Assembly (NCBI GenBank): GCA_903813345.2
Contig: CAIIXF020000002.1
Coordinates: forward strand, 23,948,455 to 24,012,454
Source: Owenia fusiformis
Lineage: Eukaryota > Annelida > Polychaeta > Sabellida > Oweniidae
DNA length: 64,000 bases
Direction: 5' to 3'
The position numbers and the translations under genes were made by a program. The notes under the pieces were generated by a model. That model did not search any database and had not been told where the DNA came from. It worked only from the letters and a program-made list of their open reading frames with translations. Shown in pieces: positions 1-11,529 of the stretch (its first letter is position 1; every line of letters begins with the position of its first letter).

Positions 1-69
1 ACTAAGAGTTTTGTGCCCTTTTCATTCAAATTTTCACAGGAGGTGTTAAATACAATCTCGAATAAGAAT

Positions 70-928
70 CACGCCCTGTGATCGGGAGAAATGAACGGAG
101 GGGGAGTCACTGATTTTCGGTCGAAAATTCAACAAATCTTGAAGATTTATTTTTTCAAGAGAAAGTTTGCAATTGAATGGCTAAATGAATAGGTGCAGTG
201 GACGGGGAAATATGTTAGGTCTTCTTGGATTTTTTTTGTACTGTGGAGTTCTAAGATCATTTATCAATGTTTTTGATATAAATCAAGCAACTAAAACAAA
301 CAGGGGTCTACACGACCTGTAATAAATACTTGTAAGTTAAGTAATTATCACAAAACTATTGTCATCGTTGATTTTGTAAAAACACGTTACCATACGTTAT
401 ATAAAAAGTAATCGAAAATTATTAAGATTGAACAGAGGGGGGGGGGGTAATGTGTCTATAAGACATATGAAAAGAGATGTAACTTGACTTTATTTCTAAT
501 AACTCCATATGTCCCCATTTTTCACTTTTCAGAGTTGTAACATCAAGCTGTTACTGAGTAACTGAGTTCATCATTTGGAAAATTATTTAAAAAACCCGGC
601 AATGATATTAATTTTGTGATAAAAATTTCGCTTATATATATTATAATATTACAGGTCGTGCAGACCATTGTTGCTTGATTTATAGCAAAAACATTGGCAT
701 TTGCACGTTGGCGACGCTGCGCCGTTTTAATAGATCTTTTATCTTAGAACTCCATCAGTTCAAAAAAAAATCCAAGAAGACCTAACATATTTCCCTGTGC
801 ACTGCGCCTATTCATTTAGCCATTCAATTGTTAACTTTCTCTTGAAAAAATAAATCTTCAAGATTTGTTGAATATACCGAAAATCAGCTACTGCCCCCTC
901 CGTTCATTTTCTCAGATCACCGGGCGTG
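70..928. mobile_element. Long-arm foldback (MITE-like) transposon, copy 1
   Basis: The two halves are reverse complements over several hundred bases. The left end begins CACGCCCTGTGATCGG and the right end finishes with its complement (CCGGGCGTG). Shared arm blocks include the stretch at 150-235 (AATATGTTAGGTCTTCTTGG) and its complement at 770-800. No transposase is present, so it is non-autonomous. A second, cleaner copy is at 54790-55809. No convincing target duplication is visible at this copy. Confidence 0.8.
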
Positions 929-3050
929 AGACTGCCAAATGTCATTGACTCTTCTTAACTTTGATGAAAAATATGGTCACTATGGCTACTCGTGTTTTGG
1001 GGTATGTGGGATAAATCATTAAAATATTTGAGTATAAAGTGTTTATACAGCGCATGTTTTAATACAAGCATCACAATGCTAATATAGCAAAAGGTGTTTA
1101 TTTGGTCTTCAAACTGTCATATGTTGGATTTCGGCTATTTATTTGGGATTTGAACAGGTGCCCTTTGAGACACAGTTTTGAGACACAGTTGACCTCTAAA
1201 ATATGATTAATTTGGGATAGAGTGGAAAACAATATTTCCCATGTTATTTTCCCATAGGGAAAACTCATGTGATCCATTGTTTTCAGCTTAATTTTGGTCA
1301 TCCAAAATTGATATCTTTAAAACCCCCGCATGAAACATATTTTCATTTAAAGATGTTAACCATGTCTCAAAACGCAACATAGTGATTGATGCAACAAACA
1401 TTCGAAAAAACAAACATTACAGAAAAAAAACATTTTGATGGGGTGTTTGCACATTCCCTGTCTTAAAGTCCAAATTATTTTATAATCTCTATGACTGCTT
1501 GTCCTGGAGATAATGCATTGGCCTAACCTATGCACCTGTTGAAATCCTCAGAAAATAGCCAAAATCCAATATATGACTGAAATCTGTTACGATACCGTCC
1601 GTGGTCCTTTAAAAGAAAGTTATTTCTAGTTACATAGAGTGGTTTTCATTCCCATCTATACATCTTTGCCTTGAAATCATTCGTGAAACATGTGGTTTGA
1701 CCTTTATGGAAATTTGCTTAATTTTGACACACCTTTTTTGACCTATACTGTCTTTTTAAGGCTGCCTTATCTGAAAGCCTGACGTGTCTTTGTTCCAAAT
1801 GTTTAAACAATCAAGTCTCATCTTGCCTTTATTTCAAACTCTAGTTTCCAGACTCGAGTCCAATCAAAAATAATTAATTATCTTCATGATGGAAGTATGT
1901 AAAGTCCTTTATTTCTAAAACTGTTTTCAGTACTTAATATTTTCCAGGTAACTGCCTTACAAAATTATTGTACATTGTATATCTTCATTATTTACCTGAT
2001 ACGTATTTTCCTCAGCAAACTTTATTTTCATGATGAACATGAACACATGATGAATCATTTATTCCACATTCTCAATTTTGCATCAATTATGTTTCAAGAA
2101 ATTTTTTCCCTGATTCCATTGCCATTAAAACAAGTCATGGGAAAGTAAGTCATCAAGAAAGAGGAACACTGAGTTCCTCCCGTTCCAATGATGTGGGTTT
2201 TGTGCTTATTTTGAATATCTTAATGGTACTTTTAAAGGTAATGGCTTTAGCAAATTGCAGAAATGTTAAGTTAGTTTTTTGGTCAAAGTAGGCGTTGTGA
2301 AATCACTAAAGAGAAGTCATGAATCTTATACCATAAATGTGTTTTAATCAACTTGTTTACCAGAAAATGAAATGTGATCACAGCTTTTCTGAACATGCGA
2401 ATGTGCCCGAATGATGTCTTATTCATGATGTACATGTATAAATGAAATCATTGTGATATGTATGTGGAGTCTATTTGCCTTATAATAATACATTTACTTT
2501 AGTACATGGATTCTCTCCTAATATTATTTTCTTATAAATATCCAAACTTTAATCAACCTTCAAAATTATCGTATATTGTATTTCACCTGAACTTTTGTAA
2601 AATATCGTATATGGTATAAGAGCTGTGAAAAATATTGTATATGGTATAAAAGGGGTGAAAAAATATTGTATATGGTATAAGAGAGCTGAAAAATATTGTA
2701 TATGCATTTTTAGGACCCTCTATACACCCCCCCCCCTTTATTTTTTCCAGCCCTAATTTTAGATTACCTTTTTAATTACCAATACAAGAAAGCCCCTTGT
2801 GACTCTTGATTCAAAAGCTCACCTATTTTCGAAATGGCCGCCTTGTTGTCGAGGAAATTTATTTTGTCGAGGAAAATTATTGTAGTGACTTTATGAATAA
2901 TTTCGAATGGCCTGCATTGTAATACCTCACGTCACTGTTATAACAGTAGTTTTATGAGATCTAAAACCTCGCTTAAGAAGTCTTCTCTACAGATTTTAAG
3001 CCAGACCTCTGTTGATATTATTTTAGTTTTAGGTTACCCTTGACATATTG
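929..3050. other. Intergenic AT-rich DNA with old repeats
   Basis: No coding exon was recognised. Bases 1190-1325 belong to a dispersed repeat with a second copy near 23930-24055; both share the stretch ending in TTTTGGTCATCCAAA. The rest is AT-rich single-copy-looking sequence apart from the short tandem repeat listed at 2566-2705. Confidence 0.5.
2566..2705. repeat. Short tandem repeat, about four units of roughly 38 bp
   Basis: The phrase AAATATTGTATATGGTATAA recurs about four times with small changes, with a GTGAAAAA-type spacer between units. It is followed by a C-run at about 2727. Confidence 0.75.
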
Positions 3051-3063
3051 TATTGGTATTGTT

Positions 3064-3112
3064 TAATAATATCCATCAATCCATCCATCCATCCAAACAC
3101 CCATCCATCCAT
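3064..3112. repeat. CCAT tetranucleotide microsatellite
   Basis: Imperfect run of CCAT units (CCATCCATCCATCC) with a few interruptions. Confidence 0.85.
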
Positions 3113-3339
3113 GACACAATGAAAAGTAGAATTTTCCGCTTTCTATTGTTACAAAATTTATGGCGTCGTTCTGAATTGGTTCAGGGTTCACTACTACATC
3201 ATATTTACATTTTGAGGAGGGAAGAAGAAGGCATTTAGACCTGACGTAGGTTTAAGAATAGTATTTCGTCATTTTGTTGACTTACTTAAATCGTGCACGA
3301 TCATTAGACTCCAGATTTTTATCTGGAGTATATTGTTCT

Positions 3340-3503
3340 TTCTTTCTTTCTTCTTCTTCTTCTTCTTCTTCTTCTTCTTCTCCTTCTCCTCCTCCTCCTC
3401 CTCCTCCTCCTCCTCCTCCTCCTCCTCCTCCTCCTCCTCTTCCTCCTCCTCCTCCTCCTCCTCCTCCTCCTCCTCCTCCTCCTCCTCCTCCTCCTCCTCC
3501 TCC
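3340..3503. repeat. TTC/TCC trinucleotide microsatellite
   Basis: About 160 bases of TTC units grading into an almost pure TCC run. One strand is all pyrimidine. Translated, it gives poly-Ser, poly-Pro or poly-Glu in different frames; these are by-products of the repeat and not proteins. A mirror-symmetric polypyrimidine tract of this length can form triplex (H-) DNA. Confidence 0.95.
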
Positions 3504-3559
3504 TTGTCTACCCTTTCATTGTCAAGGGCATTAGTCTTATAGGAAATTTTCTCATTAAA

Positions 3560-3905
3560 AGTTATGGCATTGTGAAATCTCAAAAATCGCTAAATTTGGT
3601 TCCCCATGTTAAATGGGACCAAATAATTTTTTGAAGTGTAAAATTAAGAGATATAGACTAAGAACAGCTAAACAGAATGGAAGCCCATAAAAGAAGGGGA
3701 CCTTAAACACCAAAATGCCTAGGCCAAAATCTAGGTCAAATTCAATGTTTTTCTTTATATTTGCGATTCTGACACTACACTTAATTATATTCTTCGAAAT
3801 TGTGTATACATGTAGTTAAGAGTGTGCTAATAGTGTTAGCCTTTTGCCGTCAGAAAGTATTTTGACCCACTTTTGAGATATGGTGTTGGGAAAGTAGGTC
3901 AAAAT
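3560..3905. repeat. Dispersed repeat, copy A
   Basis: Similar over its whole length to 37460-37815 in the same orientation. Shared blocks include TCTGACACTACACTT and CTTTTGCCGTCAGAAAGTAT. It is about 350 bp with no coding potential and is probably a fragment of an unidentified transposable element. Confidence 0.8.
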
Positions 3906-3924
3906 AATAAGTTCTCCAAATGTG

Positions 3925-4110
3925 TCAGCCACGTGCATTTGTTTACATCCGGTTTTATTGTTTGACGCATGCGCACATTCAATCCGCCATGTTGATTGAA
4001 AATTTAAAAACAGAGCTTTCGTTCGTGTGTTTTCAACTGATTTACTGTTTAAAATGCGATGGGATGTAACTGGAAAAGTCATTCTAAACATGATGTGTCA
4101 TTTACAAGTT
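3925..4110 (+). promoter_or_regulatory. Promoter-like patch with a possible THAP-exon relic
   Basis: A CACGTG E-box (about 3931), an NRF-1-like site (CGCATGCGCAC, about 3965) and a YY1-like CCGCCATGTTG lie within 60 bases. They are followed by an ATG at about 4058 that opens a 17-codon frame reading MGCNWKSHSKHDVSF and then stops. The Gly-Cys-Asn start and the VSF ending resemble the first exon of a THAP-domain protein, but the frame breaks before the FP motif. This is at best a decayed first exon. Confidence 0.25.
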
Positions 4111-4194
4111 GAAGAATCTAATATTGTTGAGAACACATCCAAGGACTATTGAGGTAAAGTCATGTCAGATTCAGATTTCCATTTGAATCTAGAG

Positions 4195-4577
4195 TCCATT
4201 TCACTGCTTCAGTTCGTCAGTAGAACGGCAAAAATAAGAAATTGGGAGACTATTGTGCAATAATATATGGAAAAGTATATTCATAATGTACATGAATGAC
4301 ATTTGTATATTTCAGATTTTTTAGTTTTTTGTGCAATAAGCCTGTGCCGTCTTGTAATTTGAAGAATTTCAGCCATGTTAATCTTAATGAAAATAACATG
4401 GCAGAGAAACATCCAAATATAAGAGGCCACACACTTTATAAGCCAAACTAGAAGCAATCCAAGATATACAAATGTCATTCGTGTACATTATGAATATACT
4501 TTTCCATATATTATTGCACAATGGTCTCCCAATTTCTTATTTTTGCCGTTCTACTGACGAACTGAAGCAGTGAAATG
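4195..4577. mobile_element. Foldback element with arms of about 110 bp
   Basis: Bases 4195-4311 (starting TCCATTTCACTGCTTCAG) reappear as their reverse complement at 4467-4577, separated by about 155 bases. There is no ORF. It is a typical palindromic MITE. Confidence 0.8.
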
Positions 4578-4587
4578 GACTTTAAGC

Positions 4588-5276
4588 TTAAGGTTCAGCT
4601 GGAAAGTAACATTTTGGTAAAAAATTGGTATACCTGCACATGTTATTTTCTGGTACAAAATTAAGTATGAAGTCATTTGTGTATTTCCTTGCTTTTTTCA
4701 GCAAAGTATCATAACACTGTTTACTTTTAGAATATCTGGAAACGGGTCAATAGTAGCTCCTATGTTGTCTGGAAACTTTGAAAGAAAATTTGGAAAAATA
4801 GAAAGTGTGAAATATCAGAATTTCCTTGAGTTCCCATTGAACCCTGGAAACAGGTCAATGTACCTTAAGGTACAGCTGGAAAGTAACATTTTGGTAAAAA
4901 ATTGCTATACCTGCACATGTTATTTTCTGGTACAAAATAAAGTATGAAGGCATGTGTCAATTCCCTTGCTTTTTTCAGGAAAGTATCATTACATTGTCTT
5001 CTTTTAGAATATCTGGTAGGGGTTCAATGGGAACTCCAGGAAATTCTGATATTTCACAGTTTCTATTTTTCCAAATTTTCTTTCAAAGTTTCCAGACAAC
5101 ACAGGAGCTACCATTGACCTGTTTCTAGATATTCTATAAGTAAACAGTGTAATGATACTTTCCTGAAAAAAACAAGGAAATACACACACAACTTCATACT
5201 TAATTTTGTACCAGAAAATAACATGTGCAGGTATAGCAATTTTTTACCAAAATGTTACTTTCCAGCTGAACCTTAA
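4588..5276. mobile_element. TTAA-bounded foldback element with a duplicated inner unit
   Basis: The ends are TTAAGGTTCAGCTGGAAAG and its exact complement. An arm of about 240 bp at each end is mirrored, and a third copy of the terminal unit sits inside at about 4865-5030. TTAA at both edges is the target duplication used by piggyBac and Kolobok elements, which is why a non-autonomous member of one of these is likely. No transposase is present. Confidence 0.75.
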
Positions 5277-5298
5277 CAACTTTGAATCTAAATATTAG

Positions 5299-6044
5299 CA
5301 TTCAAACACGGATAGTGGGAAGTCCTCTATATATTACTTATATTATATACACCTATAGTATACAATTGTTGACCTCTCCAGAGGTCAACCGGCAAAATTG
5401 TATACCGAGACTGTAAACCGAGAAACTAGACTACTGTTGACAGAGACCGAAGGTCGAGGTCAACAGTAGTTTCAAGGTTTACAGTCGAGGTATATGATTT
5501 TGACGGTTGACCAGATGGAGAGGTCTACAATTGTTTTGTTAGTCCGAAAAAACTAATAATCCATAAGCTTATATAGACGACAATCATCAATCGGCATGGC
5601 TTCATTTCACAATCTTTTCTCCGAACCACGCCAGCAATAACTTTTTAAGAAAATCTGAAGACAGTGGTAGCTAATTACTCTCTGTTTTCGGCACATCACT
5701 GCCTACTCAATAGTAAATTAATGTTAATTTTATGTTTCTATTTGTATTTTTGCTATCCTTGTCGTCTAGCAAAGTCAAAATATCACTTTCATCAACGTTT
5801 ACAAAATGCCTGTCTACCATGTTTTTTCTGTAAACATTATGATGTCATATTCCCCATAATTCACAAGTGTAGTAAAGTAACATACGCGGTCAATAATATG
5901 ATATCCCATGATGCACAGGTGGGGTACAGGCAAAAATGTTGACCGCTAATTGACCAATCAGATGCGAGTATTTACACTGAGGTACTAACAATGTATAATA
6001 TATACCTCCTAGATGGAGGACTTCCCACTATCCGTGCATTCAAA
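5299..6044. mobile_element. hAT-like non-autonomous element with 8-bp target duplication
   Basis: The element spans 5307-6036. It starts CACGGATAGTGGGAAGTCCT and ends with the complement. The flanks CATTCAAA (5299-5306 and 6037-6044) are identical 8-mers, the duplication size of hAT and P-type elements. Inside, 5365-5535 folds into a second long hairpin (GTTGACCTCT arms). No intact transposase is seen. Confidence 0.85.
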
Positions 6045-6239
6045 GGACCAAATGCAATAGTATATGAAAAAATAGAAGTACATACTTACAGCCTAAATTT
6101 TGTATATTTTGGTTTATTCTGTAGTTTTTTGGCTATCATATGTGGAAGTGGTGAACATGAATAAACAACAACAACAATAATTCGAACATGACGTACGCCT
6201 TCTACAAACTCTAAACAAAGTCAACATTTCACCCGGGTA

Positions 6240-6345
6240 TATTCGCGAACAAAACCCCTGGTAATACGTGTAATGTGTGACGTCATAACGGCGGGCCCGT
6301 AGTAATGGCGGACCATAATGAATATTCGAAACATTTTGGTGAGTT
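6240..6345 (+). promoter_or_regulatory. Candidate promoter and first exon of the zinc-finger gene
   Basis: A perfect cAMP-response element, TGACGTCA, lies at 6278-6285 in a locally GC-richer patch. About 20 bases on is an ATG in AATGGCGG context (6305), and a strong donor GTGAGT follows at 6339. Splicing from there to the acceptor at 6759/6760 would put the 6305 ATG out of frame with the protein, so this exon would be 5' untranslated or a short upstream ORF. The transcription start is inferred. Confidence 0.4.
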
Positions 6346-6361
6346 TTCATGTTCGAAGCGT

Positions 6362-6532
6362 AATATAGACCTCAGAGCAGGTATAATATCGTTGAATACA
6401 ACCCTTAGGGCTGGGCACAAAAGCTTTCAAACCCCTCACTCGCTTCGGTCGTTTGGGGTACAGAAAACGTTTGTGCCTAGCCCTGTGGGGTGTATTCGAC
6501 AATATTACCCCTGCTCTTCAGTCTATATTTCT
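6362..6532. mobile_element. Small foldback element upstream of the zinc-finger gene
   Basis: The stretch from 6362 (AGAGCAGGTATAATATCG) to about 6440 is mirrored by 6460-6532. It makes a 170-bp hairpin between the candidate first exon and the coding start. Confidence 0.7.
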
Positions 6533-6762
6533 TAAATAAACTTCAACCATCAAAAGTTGTCACAATGAGCTAAATTCTAAGTTTCATATCTCAAACTCTC
6601 CCAAGCGGTAGAAAAATACCTGCAAATGATGGATAAATTCCTACCAAATCCAAATAACTCAGATTTTGGAATATTTTGTTCAGTGGGATTTGCTATACAT
6701 AGATTTTCTGTTTTCTAGTTATATAAATTTTTCATAACGATTTTTTTATTCTGTTCCAGAGC

Positions 6763-9700
6763 ATGGATATCCCAGAGGCAGTAGGTCTCGTGAAGAAACA
6801 AGCAGATCCACGAGGACCTACTTTGCCATCAGCTAAAAGACATAGAACCAGACAGACTACAAAGCAAACACGGGAACAGTCAAATAATTCGCAAAGTGAT
6901 TCTTCAATTTCTAACGATTCAAAGAGCAATAAACATGAGAAGCCCACTCAAAATTCACAAATTGATTCAAGAAATGGAATAAAAAATACTAAAGATTCAA
7001 AGGGTGATCTAAAAGAAACAATTGCCACTGGTGACAATGATGCAGCTGATGATTTAGTGAATGACTTAGATGATGATGAAGTCATAGGTGATACTTCTAA
7101 TACTGATGAGCCAAAATCTGGCTTTGACACTAAAGACAAAAACAAAGACTACAAAACCAGTGACCATAAGGATGAAGTCGCTGTTGATACAGACATTAAC
7201 AAGGCAAGATCTTTGGACAGTAATACCAAGATAAAAGCAGGACTTGAAATGAAACTTTATTCTGGAGAAAATGATGTTTTGAAAACAACCAAAAAGCGTG
7301 GAAGACCACGAACTGAAGACTTTGAAAAAGGTCAGTTAGGGTTTCAGAATGTGGCAGAGCATCTCACACCATCCTCTTTCCTAGAAACTTTGCCTTGGCA
7401 GGAAAATTTTTAGACCCTGGATTTTTCAGGGTATCACCACTACTCCTCTCCCATGTGAGATCAGAGATATCATATACTTTTCAAAATACTACTTAAGATT
7501 CTGTTCCTATTTTAATCATCACAATATTCATTTCTAAAAGGTTTCTGACTTCCTATTCCTTGTTTGTATCCAGTTTTGTGTATTTTCTCAAGAGTTTAAC
7601 CACAAATAATGTGACAAAAATGTAAAATTAGACTCTCGGAAAAAACACTTTAGACTCCGGAAAAGCTATTAGACTCCAGAGAATCTCGGAGTCTAAAAGC
7701 GTAAGGAGATTCCTGCTTTATTGAAAATTGGGTGTCTTTTCACCTTGAAGCAGTGAACATTATTCGACACAATTGACTTCAGACAATTCAATTCCCTGTA
7801 GGCCTAATTGTTTAAATCATTTCAACCTCGTTATAGGATTACTGAATGTTTGGTTGTATAAACATTTCGTTCTTCATTCTGATTTCAGCTGGGACCAAAA
7901 TATACACCCTAGAATGTGACTTGTGTAACGCTATCCTGAAGTCTCAGTCTAATGACCCAAGCTACCTGAAAACTAGACTTAAGAATCATAAACTACGCCA
8001 TACACTTGAAAAAACATTTCCTTGTACAACATGTGGTCAGAAGTTTAAATTCCGTGGCGACATGGTCGATCATGAAAAGAATTATCATTCTGGTGCAACT
8101 GTTACTTGTGATATATGTGGAGCTATGCTGAGTAATCACAAGGGGCTAAAAGAGCATAAAGAAGGTAAGACCCTTCAAATTAATTGTCAGGGGGTCATTA
8201 ACAGAACTTTCGCAAAGTTACGAATTCGTAAAGTTACGAATCGGCCATTAACAGAACACTTTCGTAAATCATTCATAAGGTTTATCGTTTGTAAACATCA
8301 ACTTATTGAAAGCCCATGAAGTAGGGGAAAAATATTGGTGTGACTTTATTATGTAAGGTACACCTTGTAGAAAGTACTTTGTATTTCCATTTGTACAATA
8401 AATATAGAAAAGTCATAATAACAGAGCGTCTTGTGTGTGCATAAAAATATAATTTTATTTATGAATGTTTCATTAACAGGTGTCCATGGTGAAAAGAAGT
8501 ATACATGTACAACCTGCAATATGCAGTTTACAACATGTGGACGTCTTAAAGCCCATTGTCGACTCACTCATGGAGAGGCAGCATTTACGTGTGAAATATG
8601 TGAAAGGACTTTTAAATACAAAACAAGCTATACAGATCACATGAACAGGCACAATAACGTTAAGCTGTTTAAATGTGATATTTGTGAAAAGTCATTTGCG
8701 TGTAAGTATGAACTTATGTTTTCATTATTTTGATTCTGTTTCTTAAAAGAGAGCTTTGTCTTCACTCTGAAAATGTTTGATTTTGCATTACCCATTTAGT
8801 TTGAATAATAGTTACCAGTTAGCAAGTGCTAATAGTTACCATACTGTACTCCTGGTATTGTTCGCGTGCGATTTAATTTCACTTTGTTCCCGAATGTAGT
8901 AAAATCGCTAACATTTGTCTTTTAAATCCCCGGGGATTTGACCCAGGACTTTTGATATGTTTCGTTCGGTGTAAAATGTTTTGTCCATTGTTGTTGGGCG
9001 ATAATTAACATGGGGTATTGTTCAATTTTATATCAACAATTGATGTACTTGCTAAGCTCATGCATATGTTAAAAGGCATTTAAGTATATTAATATTATCA
9101 ATATGGAGTTTACAGAGCTGGAGGAAAAAATTCAACTTGTGCAATCCGCGAAATTTGATTTTTTTTCACCAGATATTCTCCTTACAATATATTGTCGAAG
9201 TTACAATTGTCTGTTGCTCACAGTAACACCATATTTGATTTTTGCTGGATGCTGACTCCAATGCATTCTATCAGTCAGGTAAATAACTTCTTGGGATAAA
9301 ACAAATACACTCTTAACGTAGCAATTTCTTCTGATTTCAGCATCAAGTTCACTAGGGATGCATCGCCACGTGCATAACAGTAGCAGCAAAAAGAAGTGTG
9401 AGACTTGCGGAAAAGTCCTTGCATCCAAATCCAAGCTGATGCTTCATATGAGGATCCATACTGGTGAGAAACCACACAAGTGTAAACATTGCACATATTC
9501 AACACCAGTGGGTTCAAACTTAAAGAAACATGTCAAGTTAAAACATTTAGAATATTTCTATATGGATTACCCTGTTACCAGAGCTGTACAAAAAATAGGA
9601 AATGATAATGCCATAGCAGGGACACAAACACTTCCCACCAGTATTAAAAACCCACTACCAAAACCAAGTGATTCATTAATTAGATTAAAACTTGCTTCAA

Positions 9701-11361
9701 ATGATAATGAAGATGCCAACTTGAAGAAAACACTAACAAATGTGACCCAATCCTTGCCATTGGATCATCCTCAACTAAATAGGTTACTCAGCCGATCATT
9801 TGTTCAACAAGTACCAGCATCAGACCTCAAAACAATTATCTTTAATGAAAATTCCACAATCCAAGTCATGTGGGATGTAGCTAGAGAAGGTAATAAGATC
9901 AACTTAGACTCTTCAAATAAACATAAAACAGGAATCCAGGGGTCTGAGCAACAAAAAGAACACTCAACTCTTCCATCAACTAGTCAAGAGAATAACCCCC
10001 CAAAACAGGGAGATTTAGTTAGAGAAACCAGCTCAACAAGTGCTACTGATGTTATTTATCAAAATAGAAGTGCTGTAGAGACGATCCGATACACTAAACC
10101 TCAGCTTCCCCATGTTAAAGCACAGCTTGCTAATGTTAAACCGGAACCTTCACACACAGTCACAGTTCAGTTTCCATCATCAGCTGATACTGATTCAATG
10201 ACAAATGCAGAGCCTATTACCAGGGATATTCAAGGCGTAATGGACTCGCATATTGATGGAAATACACACATAGCAAGTGCCAAAAATATAGAGACTGGGG
10301 AAGAAATAGTAGACATGGTTGACACACAAATTGACACAAATGATACCCAACGTGAAAAAACACATGTAGTGGAATATATTGAATTTGAAGAAGGGGCAGT
10401 TGATCTAGAAGCTGAGCAGACAATTGTAAAGGACCCCCCTAATGTTTTAAAAGTTCCAATTCCTGAAGTAGAAAGTGAGCAAATTATAGAGACTCGAACT
10501 GGAGAAGAAAAGATGAATGAAACTATTGTTATTGTAATTAACAAGGATGGTTCAAGAGAAGCTTTCCCTATAGTAGTTGATACACCAACTAAGCAAAAGC
10601 TTATTCACTTTCGTATAGGACCTGAACATGACACTTCAAATATACATCATGCTACCTCAATAATAAATCATGGCACACCTAATATAAGTCATGACACTTC
10701 AAATATAAGTCATGACACACCAAATATAAGTCATGACACACCAAATATAAGTCATGACACACCAGATGGGGTTTTCAACAAAAATGCTCTTGATACTTCT
10801 AGTGATGGTTTATCTGAAAAAGTTATCCATACTCAGTCACAAAGTAATTCCAGTTTAATACTTTCCAGCAATCATCTGACAGTTGCCCCGAGTGAACATG
10901 TGACAAATGAACATGTGACAACCCACCCTATGGATTATGTGACAGGAATTCTGAATACTCCTGTCAAGACAATAAAGCATGAACCTGCTTCAACAACTCA
11001 GAACAGCATAATGCAAACTGACGTTATAACAATACAAAATCCATTACATTCTGATAAATTCACATCAGCTAATTTCCACCCAGTGGAAGCTAATTTCCAG
11101 CCTACTTCAGCTAATTTTCAGCCTAGTTCAGCTAATTTCCAGACTACTCCAGCTAATTTCCAGCCTACGACAGCTAATTTCCAGCCTACTACTACTCACT
11201 ATGACCCTGTACTTGGACAGCAGACACTGACAACAGCCACTGTTGAATGTTTAAGTGAAGATCATAATAAGATGCAAGACATTGAACATGATATGCAGCA
11301 AACAATTGATGAGGCCAATACTTCTGGTGACGTTAATTCCTATATCTTGGGATATTACTAA
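6763..11361 (+). CDS. AT-hook and eight-finger C2H2 zinc-finger protein (four coding exons)
   Basis: Probable nuclear DNA-binding regulator of 1,028 residues. Exons: 6763-7330, 7889-8164, 8480-8701, 9341-11361. All introns are phase 1 with GT..AG ends, and frame is kept across every junction. Residues 1-189 are charged and disordered, with an AT-hook (KKRGRPR, 177-183). C2H2 fingers start at cysteines 199, 235, 263, 291, 319, 347, 375 and 403; two of them (263-284 and 347-367) are completed only across exon joins, which supports the splicing. Linkers are TGEKP-like (HGEKKY, HTGEKPH). Residues from about 425 to 1,028 are low-complexity acidic/Ser-Thr sequence with a tandem SHDTPNI repeat near 795-835 and a SANFQPT repeat near 930-976. 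An acceptor three bases before the ATG (6758-6759) implies an upstream 5' exon. The start was chosen as the first in-frame ATG of that exon. I do not recognise an orthologue; the target is unknown. Confidence 0.9.
8842..8960. repeat. Half copy of the CTGTACGCCCGG-type MITE in intron 3
   Basis: ACTGTACTCCTGGTATTG followed by TTCGCGTGCGATTTAATTTC and a CCCCGGGGATTT block matches parts of the complete element at 42871-43405, with mutations. It lies in the third intron of the zinc-finger gene. Confidence 0.6.
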
Positions 11362-11373
11362 ATATTATACTTT

Positions 11374-11520
11374 GCAGGACTGTAGCCAGATTTTTCCCGG
11401 AGGAAGTTCACTTACCTTAAAATTTAAGGGAGGTTCACATTTGACCATTTTGGCCAAAAATATGGTAAAACTTCATGCTTTTGAAGGAATTTTTGGCCAG
11501 AAGTTTATTATGTCACCACC
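11374..11520. repeat. Decayed CAGGCCCGTAGCC-family MITE
   Basis: GCAGGACTGTAGCCAGATTT, then GGAGGTTCACATTTG and TTTTTGGCCAGAAG follow the same order as the better copies at 49464-49668 and 51504-51712. It sits just 3' of the zinc-finger stop codon, probably in or near the 3' UTR. Confidence 0.6.
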
Positions 11521-11529
11521 AATACTGCT

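Noticed and set aside
3269-3583. Poly-Glu, poly-Ser and poly-Pro open frames
   Set aside because: Translation of the TTC/TCC microsatellite; no flanking coding signal.
6305-6338. ATG at 6305 as start of the zinc-finger protein
   Set aside because: Joining its donor (6339) to the acceptor at 6759/6760 shifts frame and hits a stop after about 36 codons. The ATG at 6763 is used instead.
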